From assembly GCF_030145185.1 (NCBI RefSeq), contig NZ_JAQYWB010000020.1, forward strand, positions 1-64,000: 64,000 bases of DNA. Reading direction: 5' to 3'. This stretch comes from Desulfoluna sp. GTDB taxonomy: Bacteria > Desulfobacterota > Desulfobacteria > Desulfobacterales > Desulfolunaceae. Position numbers and translations under genes: made by a program. The notes beneath the pieces were generated by a model that was not told where the DNA came from, did no database searches, and was given only the letters and a program-made list of their open reading frames with translations. Shown in pieces: positions 26,408-34,697 of this stretch (position 1 is the stretch's first letter; each line of letters opens with the position of its first letter).

Positions 26408-26474
26408 AAAGGTGGGCCACCTTGAAAGCGGATTTGCGAATGCGTATCGGGAGCCGTCACTCCGGGCCGAAATG
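26408..26474 (+). repeat. Dispersed repeat A, copy 6
   Basis: Hairpin AAGGTGGGCCACCTT, then AAAGCGGATTTGCGAATGCG and a tail CACTCCGGGCCGAAATG. The CCTCCGGCGGC head is missing. Confidence 0.75.
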
Positions 26475-26496
26475 ATAATTAATGCCAAAAATTCTT

Positions 26497-26860
26497 GTAA
26501 CTATTCAGCTTGCCTTCGCCAGGTCGTTCGAAGCAAATGACAGAAAGATCAAATGCCAATACGTTACGTCTTTTTATCACCGCGTAGGGTGCGGCTCCCG
26601 CACCTTCTACCGTAGAGATGACCATCGGCCTCGCAAGTTCACGATGACCACGAGTCTTGTTTCAAAATGCGGTGTTTCCGGTTTACGATACGCCTGACGG
26701 TGCGCACGGCGCACCCTACGCATCCACCCGGTACTTCATTGTAAAAATGAGGACGATACGAATTTTCATACATGGATTCCCGCCTGCGCGGGGAAGACGA
26801 AAAGCGTAGGGTGCTGTCAGACCGGGGTCATAAAGAAAAAATGGATAGCTGAATAGCTAC
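26497..26860. mobile_element. Candidate MITE with GTAACTATTCAGCT inverted ends
   Basis: GTAACTATTCAGCT at 26497-26510 is matched by AGCTGAATAGCTAC at 26847-26860 (13 of 14 complementary), bounding 364 non-coding bases. Inside, GCGTAGGGTGCG near 26584 has an inverted copy CGCACCCTACGC near 26709, and GCGTAGGGTGC recurs near 26805. The same ends bound the 67-base palindrome at 46101-46167. No transposase frame is inside and no clear target duplication was seen. Confidence 0.45.
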
Positions 26861-26903
26861 AATCTTTTTTAGGAATTGACACCGTAAGACATCCAGGTTT
26901 TTT

Positions 26904-26977
26904 AGCCTTCAGCCTTCAGCCTTCAGCCTTCAGCCTTCAGCCTTCAGCCTTCAGCCTTCAGCCTTCAGCCTTCAGCC
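26904..26977 (-). repeat. Heptamer tandem array 4 (AGCCTTC), ten units
   Basis: Ten exact AGCCTTC units plus a partial AGCC. It ends 6 bases before the stop codon of the minus-strand serine protease gene at 26984. Confidence 0.95.
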
Positions 26978-26983
26978 CCCCCT

Positions 26984-28084
26984 TTACCTCTTCAGCTCTT
27001 CAAATTCATCCAGGGCGGTTTCAATGGGGATGGCAAAGCCGATGCCTTCGGTGTTGGCGAGGATCATGGTGTTGATGCCGACCACACGGCCTTTTTCGTC
27101 AATGAGGGGGCCGCCGCTGTTACCGGGGTTGATGGGGGCATCGGTTTGGATGTAGGTGCGTTCTTCGTGGGTCCGTCTTCCGGAGACAATGCCGGAGGTG
27201 ACGGTGTGGGAGAGGCCCATGGGGTTGCCGATGGTAAAGACCGGCTGGCCGACTTTAAGGGCCTTGGATTTTCCTGCTTTCAGGCAGGGACAGGCCTCCT
27301 GGTCGAGTTCAAGCATGGCCAGATCGTGGTTTTCGCTGAAGGTTGCCCCGGTGACGGAAAAGGACGAGTCGTCAAAGAGGACGACGGTGTAGGTGGGGTT
27401 GTCCCGGTTCTCCTCAATGGCCATGAGGCGGCTCTTTAAATCGATGTAGCGTTCGGTCAGGGCGTCGCTGTTTTTTTGCTGCTCTTGAATGTAGTCGTTG
27501 ATTTCCACCGACTGGGTCGGGTCGACCACAAACGGCGCTGTGCCTTCGGCGTCCGTGATGCTCTGGTTTTTGTTTGCGATGACGTACTCCAGCACCTGGA
27601 TGTCACGGCGAAGCCCTTTGATCTCCTCTTCATCGATGGTGAGGACATGTTTGTTGGTGAGGATCCGACAGGTGGAGTCGATGAAGAATCCTGAGCCTGA
27701 GCCCCAGGGTGTTTCGATGAACACAGTGGCTAACTGACTTGTTTCAATGGCGTTGCCAGGCTGTTTGAACTGGTAGAGTTGCTGGGTGATGCCGGAGATT
27801 TCAAGCTTTTTTGTGGCCGGTTGCGTGGGGGATTCGCCCGAAGGGGCCTTCTGGGTGAGACGCATGGCAAAGGCGAAAATGGCCCCGAGGATGACGATGC
27901 TGACGGCGATGCGGATCCACCTGGAGAGGTGGAGACCGGAGGCCCGTGAGGGGGTTCGGTCGGAAAGGGTAAGGAGGGGTTGGGCGAGTCGCTCCTGCAT
28001 CTCCAGGTATTTTTCGAAGACGATGCCGCATGCCTCGCATTCGAGCCCTGGACTCTGTTCATGATCGCACTTGGGACATTTCAT
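26984..28084 (-). CDS. Membrane-anchored S1C trypsin-like serine protease with N-terminal zinc ribbon
   Basis: A 366-residue protein. Residues 1-25 form a zinc ribbon (CPKCDHE, then CEACGIVFEKYL); one membrane helix spans about 57-76; the protease domain starts near 115. The catalytic triad is visible as His in TNKHVL, Asp in NHDLAML and Ser in APINPGNSGGPL, as in HtrA/DegP. No PDZ domain follows. About 70 residues rich in Glu, Asp and Gln are inserted between the His and Asp elements, probably a coiled or helical insertion. The ribbon implies a cytoplasmic N-terminus and an outward protease. Its target is unknown; envelope quality control is the family norm. Confidence 0.87.
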   Translation of the reverse strand: MKCPKCDHEQSPGLECEACGIVFEKYLEMQERLAQPLLTLSDRTPSRASGLHLSRWIRIAVSIVILGAIFAFAMRLTQKAPSGESPTQPATKKLEISGITQQLYQFKQPGNAIETSQLATVFIETPWGSGSGFFIDSTCRILTNKHVLTIDEEEIKGLRRDIQVLEYVIANKNQSITDAEGTAPFVVDPTQSVEINDYIQEQQKNSDALTERYIDLKSRLMAIEENRDNPTYTVVLFDDSSFSVTGATFSENHDLAMLELDQEACPCLKAGKSKALKVGQPVFTIGNPMGLSHTVTSGIVSGRRTHEERTYIQTDAPINPGNSGGPLIDEKGRVVGINTMILANTEGIGFAIPIETALDEFEELKR

Positions 28085-28167
28085 CGTTTGTTATCCAGGC
28101 CGGGGAGTGGAGGCCCCTTTGAAAGGGAGTGGCTGAATCGTGACATATCACCCTCGTTTATAAGATG

Positions 28168-28195
28168 AAAATCTCCATTGATCAATGGAGATTTT
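28168..28195. terminator. Perfect 28-bp palindromic terminator
   Basis: AAAATCTCCATTG followed by its complement, with A and T runs at both ends. It lies 14 bases past the antiporter stop codon on the minus strand. Confidence 0.8.
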
Positions 28196-28208
28196 CTGTC
28201 TTCTGATG

Positions 28209-30191
28209 TCACCCTTTCGCCGGCCCCTGTGTGTTGATGCCCGCCAGTCCCTGGAAGCGGCTTCGGTTGGCATCCATTCCGATGATGGCCACGAGATCGT
28301 GTGCTTCAAAGCGCAGTTGGATATCGGGGTTGGGGATCAGCTGGTCGCGGCGAAGGACACCCACCACCGAGACCCCGGTTCGTGAGCGTATCTTTGTCTC
28401 TCCCAGGGTGGCTCCCACCAGGGCGCTTGCGGGCTCGAGGCGGACCCATTGCAGGTCGAATTGCTGCTCGGCCCGTGTGAGTTGGGTCAGGGTGGTCCAG
28501 CGCTCATGGTTTCCCAATATGGGGGTGAAAAGTCTCTGTCGCAACGCCTCGGTCTGGCGCTGGATTTCCGTGGGCGGAATCCGCAGGTGAAGCAGGGCCT
28601 GCCTCGTCATCTCCAGCCCGGCCTCGAATTCAGGAAGAATCACTTCGGCGACGCCCTGATCCCGGAACATTTCGAGGGACTCCATGCCGGATGCCCGGGT
28701 GATGATGGTGATCTCTTCAGCCATATTTCGGGCATGGGTCACCACAGATCGTGCGACCACCACCCCAGGGATGGTGATGAGAAGGAGGCAGGCCGTCAGG
28801 ACATCCGCCGCTTCCAGAACAATTTCGTGGCTGGCGTCACCATACACCACGGGCATGCCACTGCTGTGCGCTTGATCCACGCATCGCTGGTCCAGTTCGA
28901 TGATGACAAAGGGGAGCCCCAATCGCTTGAGCACGTCGGCGACATGGCGGCCCATGCGTCCGCCCCCGGCGATGATCACATGGTTTCGCAAGCCCTCTTC
29001 GGGCAGGCCGGCGGATTCCAGGGGTTCGTGGCGAAACCATCGCTTGCGAAGGGCATAGAGGCGAGCGGTCTGACCGGAGACAAGGGGGGTGAGGACCATG
29101 GTGATCAGCGCCATGGAGAGGATGAGGGAGTAAAGCTCCTGGCTGATGGAGTCGGTGGCGATGCCCACGCGTGCCAGGACAAAGGAGAACTCCCCGACCT
29201 GAAACAGGCCGAGTCCCACGGCAAGGGGAACCACATTTCCGTACCTGAAAAATCGGGTGATCCCTGCAAAAATAAGTCCTTTGCCCAGGCTGACCACCGT
29301 GACGAGCAGGAGGATGCCGCTGAGGTGAGCCATGAGAAAGTCCGGATCCACGAGCATCCCCACCGAGGCAAAGAAGAGCAGTCCGAAGAGGTCCCTTAAG
29401 GGGATAATATCGCTTAACGCCTGGTGGCCATAATCCGATTCACTCAGGACCATGCCCGCCATAAACGCGCCGAAGGCAAAGGAGAGCCCCACGATGTAGG
29501 TCAGGTAACCAATCCCTAAGCCGATGGCGGTAATGCCCAGGAGAAAGAGCTCCCGCGAGCCGAGTTTGGCGATGTGTTTCATCAGCTTTGGCAGGAGTCG
29601 TGTGCCCAGAAGGAGCATGACGATGAGAAAGAGGGCGGCCTTGATGCCGGAGATGGCCAGGGCCTTAAGGCCCAGGCCCGGGTTGCTGAGCTGGGGAAGG
29701 ATGATCATGAAAGGGACCACGGCGAGGTCTTGAATGATCAGCATGCCGACCATGACTTTGCTGGACAGGGTGCCCATCCATCCCTGATTCATCAGGGTCT
29801 TTAAAATGACCATGGTGCTGGACAGGGAGATGAGGGCCCCCAGCCAGAGGGAGGCCCGCCAGTCCATACCGAGCCCCCTGCCGATTCCGTATCCCAGGGC
29901 CACGGTGAGGCCCATCTGGATCGGCGTGCCGATCAGGGCGATTTTTTTTACGGGCTTCAGGTCTTTGATGGAAAATTCCAGGCCCAGAGCAAAGAGAAGC
30001 AGGGCCACCCCGATTTCGGCCAGGAGTTCGATTTCATGGGCTCCGGTGCCGATGATCCCGCTGGTGTTGGGACCCAGGGCGATGCCTGCAAGGATGTATC
30101 CGAGAATCAGAGGCTGTCCGATGCGTTGCATGAGAAGGCCGCAGAAGAAAGCCGCGACCACGAGCAGGGTGATGTCTGTTGCGATGCCCAT
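28209..30191 (-). CDS. CPA2-family monovalent cation:proton antiporter with RCK domains (KefB/YbaL-like)
   Basis: A 660-residue protein. The first 385 residues form a Na+/H+-exchanger fold with about 12 helices; the segments [17 protein letters not shown] and [15 protein letters not shown] are typical of CPA2 members. A TrkA-N nucleotide-binding domain follows ([22 protein letters not shown], about residues 400-515), and a TrkA-C domain ends the protein. The family moves K+ or Na+ against H+ under nucleotide or glutathione control. The start at 30191 (MGIATD) follows GAGG. It is a single gene with its own terminator. Confidence 0.9.
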   Translation of the reverse strand: MGIATDITLLVVAAFFCGLLMQRIGQPLILGYILAGIALGPNTSGIIGTGAHEIELLAEIGVALLLFALGLEFSIKDLKPVKKIALIGTPIQMGLTVALGYGIGRGLGMDWRASLWLGALISLSSTMVILKTLMNQGWMGTLSSKVMVGMLIIQDLAVVPFMIILPQLSNPGLGLKALAISGIKAALFLIVMLLLGTRLLPKLMKHIAKLGSRELFLLGITAIGLGIGYLTYIVGLSFAFGAFMAGMVLSESDYGHQALSDIIPLRDLFGLLFFASVGMLVDPDFLMAHLSGILLLVTVVSLGKGLIFAGITRFFRYGNVVPLAVGLGLFQVGEFSFVLARVGIATDSISQELYSLILSMALITMVLTPLVSGQTARLYALRKRWFRHEPLESAGLPEEGLRNHVIIAGGGRMGRHVADVLKRLGLPFVIIELDQRCVDQAHSSGMPVVYGDASHEIVLEAADVLTACLLLITIPGVVVARSVVTHARNMAEEITIITRASGMESLEMFRDQGVAEVILPEFEAGLEMTRQALLHLRIPPTEIQRQTEALRQRLFTPILGNHERWTTLTQLTRAEQQFDLQWVRLEPASALVGATLGETKIRSRTGVSVVGVLRRDQLIPNPDIQLRFEAHDLVAIIGMDANRSRFQGLAGINTQGPAKG

Positions 30192-30450
30192 AGAGACCTC
30201 GAGGTGTGTGGCAGATTCGGTGGGGCGGAGGGGCCGGCAAAATGAATACATTAAAGCATGGAATGATCTGTTGTGTGAACATTAATTTGTGATCTGGCAG
30301 AGAATCGGATGCGTCGGGTCGGTTAAGGCGCGACCGTTGTTTGGTCCATATCGATGAGCACATAGTGGACACGGTTGTGATCATATTTTTCTAAAAAGAG
30401 GGGGGCATGGACAGGGAACAGAGGGCTATATTTGTGGCGGAGTGATCGAA

Positions 30451-31356
30451 TTATTGATGATAATCGGATTCGTCTTGAGCGTGGTGGACGATAAATCGAA
30501 GGGTTTCTTGAAAAACCGTTTCAGCGATGGGGCCGCGGACAATGCCGTGGAGGTGGAAGGGGATCTCCTGGTAGCTCGTGTGGGAGTGGCCAATGCGTGC
30601 GAAGAGCTTTGGGCCGCTGGTGTCTTTGACTTTGGGGTCCCCTTTTCCCTGAATGATGAGGGCGGGGATGGCCAGGGTGGGGAGCGCCTTCCACACCTGT
30701 TTCATGAGGGCCTTAACCTGGACGAGGCCGGCGATGGGGCATTTCAGGTAATTGATCTGGGGGTTGTCGGCGTGGTTGGTGACCAATTCTTTGGTGAGCC
30801 ATTTCAGGCCCAGGGTTCGGCAGAGACGGTTCCAGTCATCAAGGGCTTCCACCCCGGAGGTGGAGAGGCTTTTGAATTTTAAGGGGGCGCTGACTGAAAT
30901 GACGGATTGAAAGGCCTCGGGCTTGAAGAGGGCCTGGGCCAGGGCCAGCCCGGCGCCGGTGGAGAACCCGGCCACGACGATTTTCTGGCAGCATTCTTTA
31001 AGGATGGCGTGACCTCGGTCCACGGAGTCCATCCAGTCGGCAACCGTTCGTCCGGCAAGGTCCATGGCGGAGGTGCCATGTCCGGCCAATCGGGGCGCAT
31101 AGACGGTGTACCCCTTGCTGTAGAGAGAGTCTGCCCACTCCCGGACCTCTTCGGGGGTGGCCATGAAGCCGTGGATAAGAAGAATGCCTGTTTCGGCCGC
31201 GGGGTTTCGATAGAAAAAGGGGGCACCGATCACCCGGGGTTTGGATTCGCCTTCCACTGCGTGGGTTTCGTAGTCGGTGTAAAATCGATGCATCTCGTGG
31301 AGGGCCAAAGCCTCCCACTTTCGTGTATCCAACGGTTTTATCGGTAAGTCGGTCAA
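30451..31356 (-). CDS. Alpha/beta hydrolase (monoacylglycerol-lipase/carboxylesterase-like)
   Basis: A 301-residue hydrolase. The oxyanion region LLIHGFMATPEE, the nucleophile elbow VAGFSTGAGLAL (Ser in GFSTG), a likely catalytic Asp in IQGKGDPKVKD and a late His in FHLHGIVRG are present and in the usual order. This resembles Est30-type carboxylesterases and serine aminopeptidase-S33 lipases. The start is a TTG at 31356 with AGGGG about 7 bases upstream; no in-frame ATG exists before the catalytic domain. No signal peptide, so it is cytoplasmic. Substrate unknown, probably a short acyl ester. Confidence 0.85.
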   Translation of the reverse strand: MTDLPIKPLDTRKWEALALHEMHRFYTDYETHAVEGESKPRVIGAPFFYRNPAAETGILLIHGFMATPEEVREWADSLYSKGYTVYAPRLAGHGTSAMDLAGRTVADWMDSVDRGHAILKECCQKIVVAGFSTGAGLALAQALFKPEAFQSVISVSAPLKFKSLSTSGVEALDDWNRLCRTLGLKWLTKELVTNHADNPQINYLKCPIAGLVQVKALMKQVWKALPTLAIPALIIQGKGDPKVKDTSGPKLFARIGHSHTSYQEIPFHLHGIVRGPIAETVFQETLRFIVHHAQDESDYHQ

Positions 31357-31473
31357 TTCAGTCCCCTGGGGTTTGGTCGGTGCCGATCCATATCGGTGCT
31401 TTCTTATTACCTGCCTTTGAAGGGGATGGGCAATGAAAATCTGGACAGGACAACAGATGACCTGAACGGATGG

Positions 31474-32457
31474 TTACAGGGTGACGCTGCACTGTTCATT
31501 AAACATGAATTGGGAGGCCCGGTTGCGCCCCTGTTTTTTGGAATGGTACATGGCAAGGTCTGATTCATAAATCATTTGAAGAGGGTCAGTCATCTTCTCC
31601 TGATACGAGACAAGCCCCTGGCTGATGGTAATCTGTATCTTCCATTCGTTAAATGGAATGGTCAGCGATTCAACGAGTCGCCGGAGTTTTTCACTGACGA
31701 TTTTAGCACAGGGTGCGGAGGCATTGGGCAGGATGATTAAAAATTCTTCGCCGCCAAACCGTCCGAAGAGATCCGAGTCTCGGAGTTGATGTGACACCGC
31801 CTGGCAGAGTTGTTTCAACACCTCATCCCCGGCGAGATGGCCATAGGTGTCGTTGACTTTTTTAAAATAGTCAATATCAAACAGGATGATGGAGAACTCT
31901 GATTTGTAGCGTTCGGCACGCTTGAATTCCATTTTAAGCAGCTGTTCGATATGGCTCCGGTTGAATATTCCGGTCATGGGGTCGAAGTTTGCAATATTGG
32001 AAAGGGTCTGGGTGATGTCTTTCATCTCTTCGATCTGGCGGTTTGCCTGGGCCATGTCGGTGACATCTTTGATGACAATGCAGACGCCTGTGTCCCCGGT
32101 GTCGGGATCGGTCACGGGGAAAAAGGTGCTGTCCTGGAACATGAACTCCAGGCTGTCTCCGATGATTTGATTTTTTGCGCTGAACTGGAACAGATAGGGG
32201 CGCTGAGTCCAGGAGATAAACGAATAGTTTTTTAACAATCGGACACTTTTAAGCTTGAGCTCCAGCCAGGCCCTGGGGAGGTCCGGGAACACCTCAAAGA
32301 TATTTTTATTGAGAATGGCCTGCGATTGAATGCCGCTGTGTCTGGCCATGAACTGATTCCATTTGAGGATGCAGTTCGTTGAATCCAGGAGAAGAATTCC
32401 GTTGTCAATGTGATCAATGATGGATGCGCAGGACGTTTCAAAGATAGCAGTGTGCAT
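31474..32457 (-). CDS. PAS-GGDEF diguanylate cyclase
   Basis: A 327-residue cytoplasmic signalling enzyme. A PAS domain (about residues 12-135) contains DNGILLLDSTNCILKWN and a PAC-type end. The GGDEF domain follows: FDIDYFKKVNDTYGH carries metal and substrate residues, and the active-site motif is GGEEF at 235-239. The product-inhibition I-site RDSD at 226-229 is intact, five residues before the motif. It should make cyclic di-GMP under feedback control. The gene starts one base after the CheC-like stop codon region (32459), and is third in CheY / CheC-like / cyclase. The PAS ligand is unknown. Confidence 0.92.
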   Translation of the reverse strand: MHTAIFETSCASIIDHIDNGILLLDSTNCILKWNQFMARHSGIQSQAILNKNIFEVFPDLPRAWLELKLKSVRLLKNYSFISWTQRPYLFQFSAKNQIIGDSLEFMFQDSTFFPVTDPDTGDTGVCIVIKDVTDMAQANRQIEEMKDITQTLSNIANFDPMTGIFNRSHIEQLLKMEFKRAERYKSEFSIILFDIDYFKKVNDTYGHLAGDEVLKQLCQAVSHQLRDSDLFGRFGGEEFLIILPNASAPCAKIVSEKLRRLVESLTIPFNEWKIQITISQGLVSYQEKMTDPLQMIYESDLAMYHSKKQGRNRASQFMFNEQCSVTL

Positions 32458-32458
32458 A

Positions 32459-33103
32459 TTAATCCTCAGGCATCAAGTTCTGAATAGAGGTTCGAACGAC
32501 TTCCGTATTCTCTTCTGACATAAAGATCATCAGGTCGCATTTAAAGCGGTCGTTTTTGAGATAAAGGGATATTTTAACCAGGAGGGTGTATCCCCATTTC
32601 AGTTTGCTGCGCATAAAGGTGCTGTAGGCCATTTCCCTTAAGTTGGTTCCTTCGGAGACAAGTTCCGGGTTGGCAAACGACATGTCCTGATTAAACAACT
32701 GTTTTGAAATGCTGTTCATACAGGCGCCGATGAGGATGTTTGAGAGTTCGAGCATGAACTCCATCTCCTGTACGGTCTCTATTTTTCCCTGCATACCCAG
32801 GATCGTTGAGATGCTGCTTTTTGTCTTGTCATCAAAGATGACCAGGGTGGTCCCGGCCAGACATTTATTTGCAAAGTCCTGATGAAAGGCAACGATGCCA
32901 TCTTCTTCCGAGAACACGCTGTCTTTAAGAATGGTGGGGATAATTTTTTCTGCCGCAACGAGTTTGATTTCCGGAACGGTCAACTCGACAAAGGCATCCA
33001 ATAAGGTTGCCAGGGCCTTTCCCGCCTGCCCCATGGAAATATTGAAGAGCTCCGTTGCCAGGTCATTCTCATCCTCTGTAAAGGGGCTCGGTGTGGTGTT
33101 CAT
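32459..33103 (-). CDS. CheC/CheX-family CheY-phosphatase-like protein
   Basis: A 214-residue cytoplasmic protein of the CheC type. Two half-repeats each carry the Glu/Asn pair used for CheY-P dephosphorylation in the family: ELFNISMGQAGKAL near residue 19 and ELSNILIGACMNSI near residue 119. It lies between a receiver protein (4-base overlap with its stop) and a diguanylate cyclase (one base apart). That context suggests it dephosphorylates the neighbouring receiver or couples it to the cyclase. It could instead be a phosphatase-dead scaffold, although both residue pairs look intact. Confidence 0.83.
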   Translation of the reverse strand: MNTTPSPFTEDENDLATELFNISMGQAGKALATLLDAFVELTVPEIKLVAAEKIIPTILKDSVFSEEDGIVAFHQDFANKCLAGTTLVIFDDKTKSSISTILGMQGKIETVQEMEFMLELSNILIGACMNSISKQLFNQDMSFANPELVSEGTNLREMAYSTFMRSKLKWGYTLLVKISLYLKNDRFKCDLMIFMSEENTEVVRTSIQNLMPED

Positions 33104-33474
33104 AGGACACCTGTCTTTTTAAGCAGAGTCACCATGTTTTCTTTGTCAAAAGGCTTTTCCAGGTAGCCGACAGCCCCCAGTTCCATGACTTTTTTTTCGG
33201 CCAGTGGCTGAATATCGGCGGTCAGGACGATGACTTTCTGTTTGATCGCCTCTTGTTTAAGCGCGGATAAAACATCATAGCCACTCATGTCCGGCATCGT
33301 GAGATCCAGGGTGACCAGATCATAGGCTTTAAGGTGGCACAAGTGTAAGGCCTCTCTGGCGTTTGACGCTTCCTCTATGGTAACCCCTGTGTCCTGCAAT
33401 ATGTCCCTGAATCCTTTTTTTATAAAGGTGCGGGATACTTTTGAGTCATCAATACATAAAATAGTAATCGTCAT
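33100..33474 (-). CDS. Single-domain response regulator (CheY-like)
   Basis: A 124-residue receiver domain with no output domain. The acidic pair is DD at 9-10, phospho-acceptor Asp57 in LVTLDLTMPDMSGYD, the conserved Thr in VLTAD and Lys in GYLEKPFDKEN. It should be phosphorylated by a histidine kinase encoded elsewhere. It is the first gene of the operon and its stop overlaps the CheC-like start (ATGA at 33100-33103). Confidence 0.92.
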   Translation of the reverse strand: MTITILCIDDSKVSRTFIKKGFRDILQDTGVTIEEASNAREALHLCHLKAYDLVTLDLTMPDMSGYDVLSALKQEAIKQKVIVLTADIQPLAEKKVMELGAVGYLEKPFDKENMVTLLKKTGVL

Positions 33475-33695
33475 GAAAAACCTCTTTTTGCATCATTGAG
33501 AATTCAAGCGTCAGGCCACAAGATTAGCGCATAAGCGGGAGTATCCTACTTTAAATTTGTTATCACCGCAATTTTTAACCTACTTTTTGAATGTTAAAAT
33601 GATGGAAGCGGCCATTGAGAGAGACTCTTTGGGCAGGATATATAGCAAATGAATGGCATAAAATGAGGTGGATAGGAAGGTGTCGGGGGGGGCGT

Positions 33696-33721
33696 GGCAC
33701 CCCTCCAGGCTGGGGGGTGCC
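33696..33721. other. GC-rich hairpin past the hemolysin III gene
   Basis: GGCACCCC and GGGGTGCC arms separated by ten bases. It lies 40 bases past the minus-strand stop at 33761 but has no T run, so termination is uncertain. Confidence 0.4.
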
Positions 33722-33760
33722 GTTAAACCTCTGTTCGGAGGAGAAATGCTTCCGTCTTTT

Positions 33761-34411
33761 TCAGGCCAGAGAGGTGGCGTACACCCGGTAGATGAGGGCG
33801 TAGTGGAGGACACCGCCCAGCAGGACCATGATGTGAAAGAGTTCATGGAAGCTGAAGATTCCCGGGACGAGTCGGGGTTTTTTGATGGCGTAGATGAGGG
33901 CGCCGATGGTAAAGGCCGCCCCACCGCTGAAGAGGAGGACCTCCTGGCCCGGGGTGAGTCTGGCCAGAACCTGTTTGATGGGAAAGACCGCCGACCAGCC
34001 CATGGCACTGTAAATGATGGCATACAGAGCGCGGGGTGCCCGTGGGAACAGGAGCTGGGAGATCAGTCCGAAGCCTACGACGCTCCATTGAAAGGCGATC
34101 ATAAACCATCGGGTGTTGCCTTCCAGGCAGAAGTAGCTGATGGGGGTGTAGGTCCCGGCGATCATGAAAAAAATGGCCAGACGGTCCATCTTTCGCCAGA
34201 AGGAGAGTTCGTTCTCCTGCTTTTTAAAGGCGTGGTAGAGGGAACTGGCGGAAAAGAGAAACACCAGAGAGAGGGCGTAGACCAGCGCGGTAATAAGCAT
34301 GGACGCGGACTGGCTGGCGATTCGAAGGAGGTAGACGGTCCCCACGACGGACGCGATAACGCCGGCGAGGTGTGAGTAAAAATTGAATGACTCTTGAGCT
34401 CTGATTCCCAT
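33761..34411 (-). CDS. Hemolysin III (PAQR/YqfA) family membrane protein
   Basis: A 216-residue protein with seven hydrophobic segments. Family features are SLYHAFKK in the second segment region, MIAGTYTPISYF and the C-terminal FSFHELFHIMVLLGGVLHY, whose Ser, Asp/His and HxxxH residues bind zinc in PAQR proteins. Despite the family name, activity in bacteria is unsettled; lipid hydrolysis and membrane homeostasis have been proposed. The start at 34411 (MGIRAQ) is chosen because GAGGA lies 7 bases upstream; longer starts lack one. It is a single-gene unit. Confidence 0.87.
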   Translation of the reverse strand: MGIRAQESFNFYSHLAGVIASVVGTVYLLRIASQSASMLITALVYALSLVFLFSASSLYHAFKKQENELSFWRKMDRLAIFFMIAGTYTPISYFCLEGNTRWFMIAFQWSVVGFGLISQLLFPRAPRALYAIIYSAMGWSAVFPIKQVLARLTPGQEVLLFSGGAAFTIGALIYAIKKPRLVPGIFSFHELFHIMVLLGGVLHYALIYRVYATSLA

Positions 34412-34697
34412 GGCGGCTTCCTCATGAAGGGCGTTTTGAACCATTTTCGGTTCTGTGAGCGTCCCGTCGGGTGTTGATTGGGGGCTCTTTTTATCACATC
34501 GGAACGTCGTTTTGACGGCGTTCAATGTGTATTGATGGGTGTTCTTGACGTTTTATCTGCGGGTTACGGACAATGCGTTAAACACGGTTATAATATTTTA
34601 TGGGTGTGAAAGACAGATAAAAAGTCATTTTAAAGAGACCGACCTGAAAAGGAACACCCGAATGCCGTGCTTCGGAAGGGCAGATAGGCCTGTGGAC

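Larger units (their letters stand above)
26192..26983. other. Repeat-rich intergenic region, no gene
   Basis: Nearly 800 bases with no supportable gene. It holds repeat A copy 6, a candidate MITE (26497-26860) with an internal inverted GCGTAGGGTGCG motif, and heptamer array 4. Confidence 0.6.

Noticed and set aside
26192-26488. 99-codon N-terminal extension of the GltD-like protein
   Set aside because: Runs through repeat A; AAGGAG six bases before the GTG at 26191 marks the real start.
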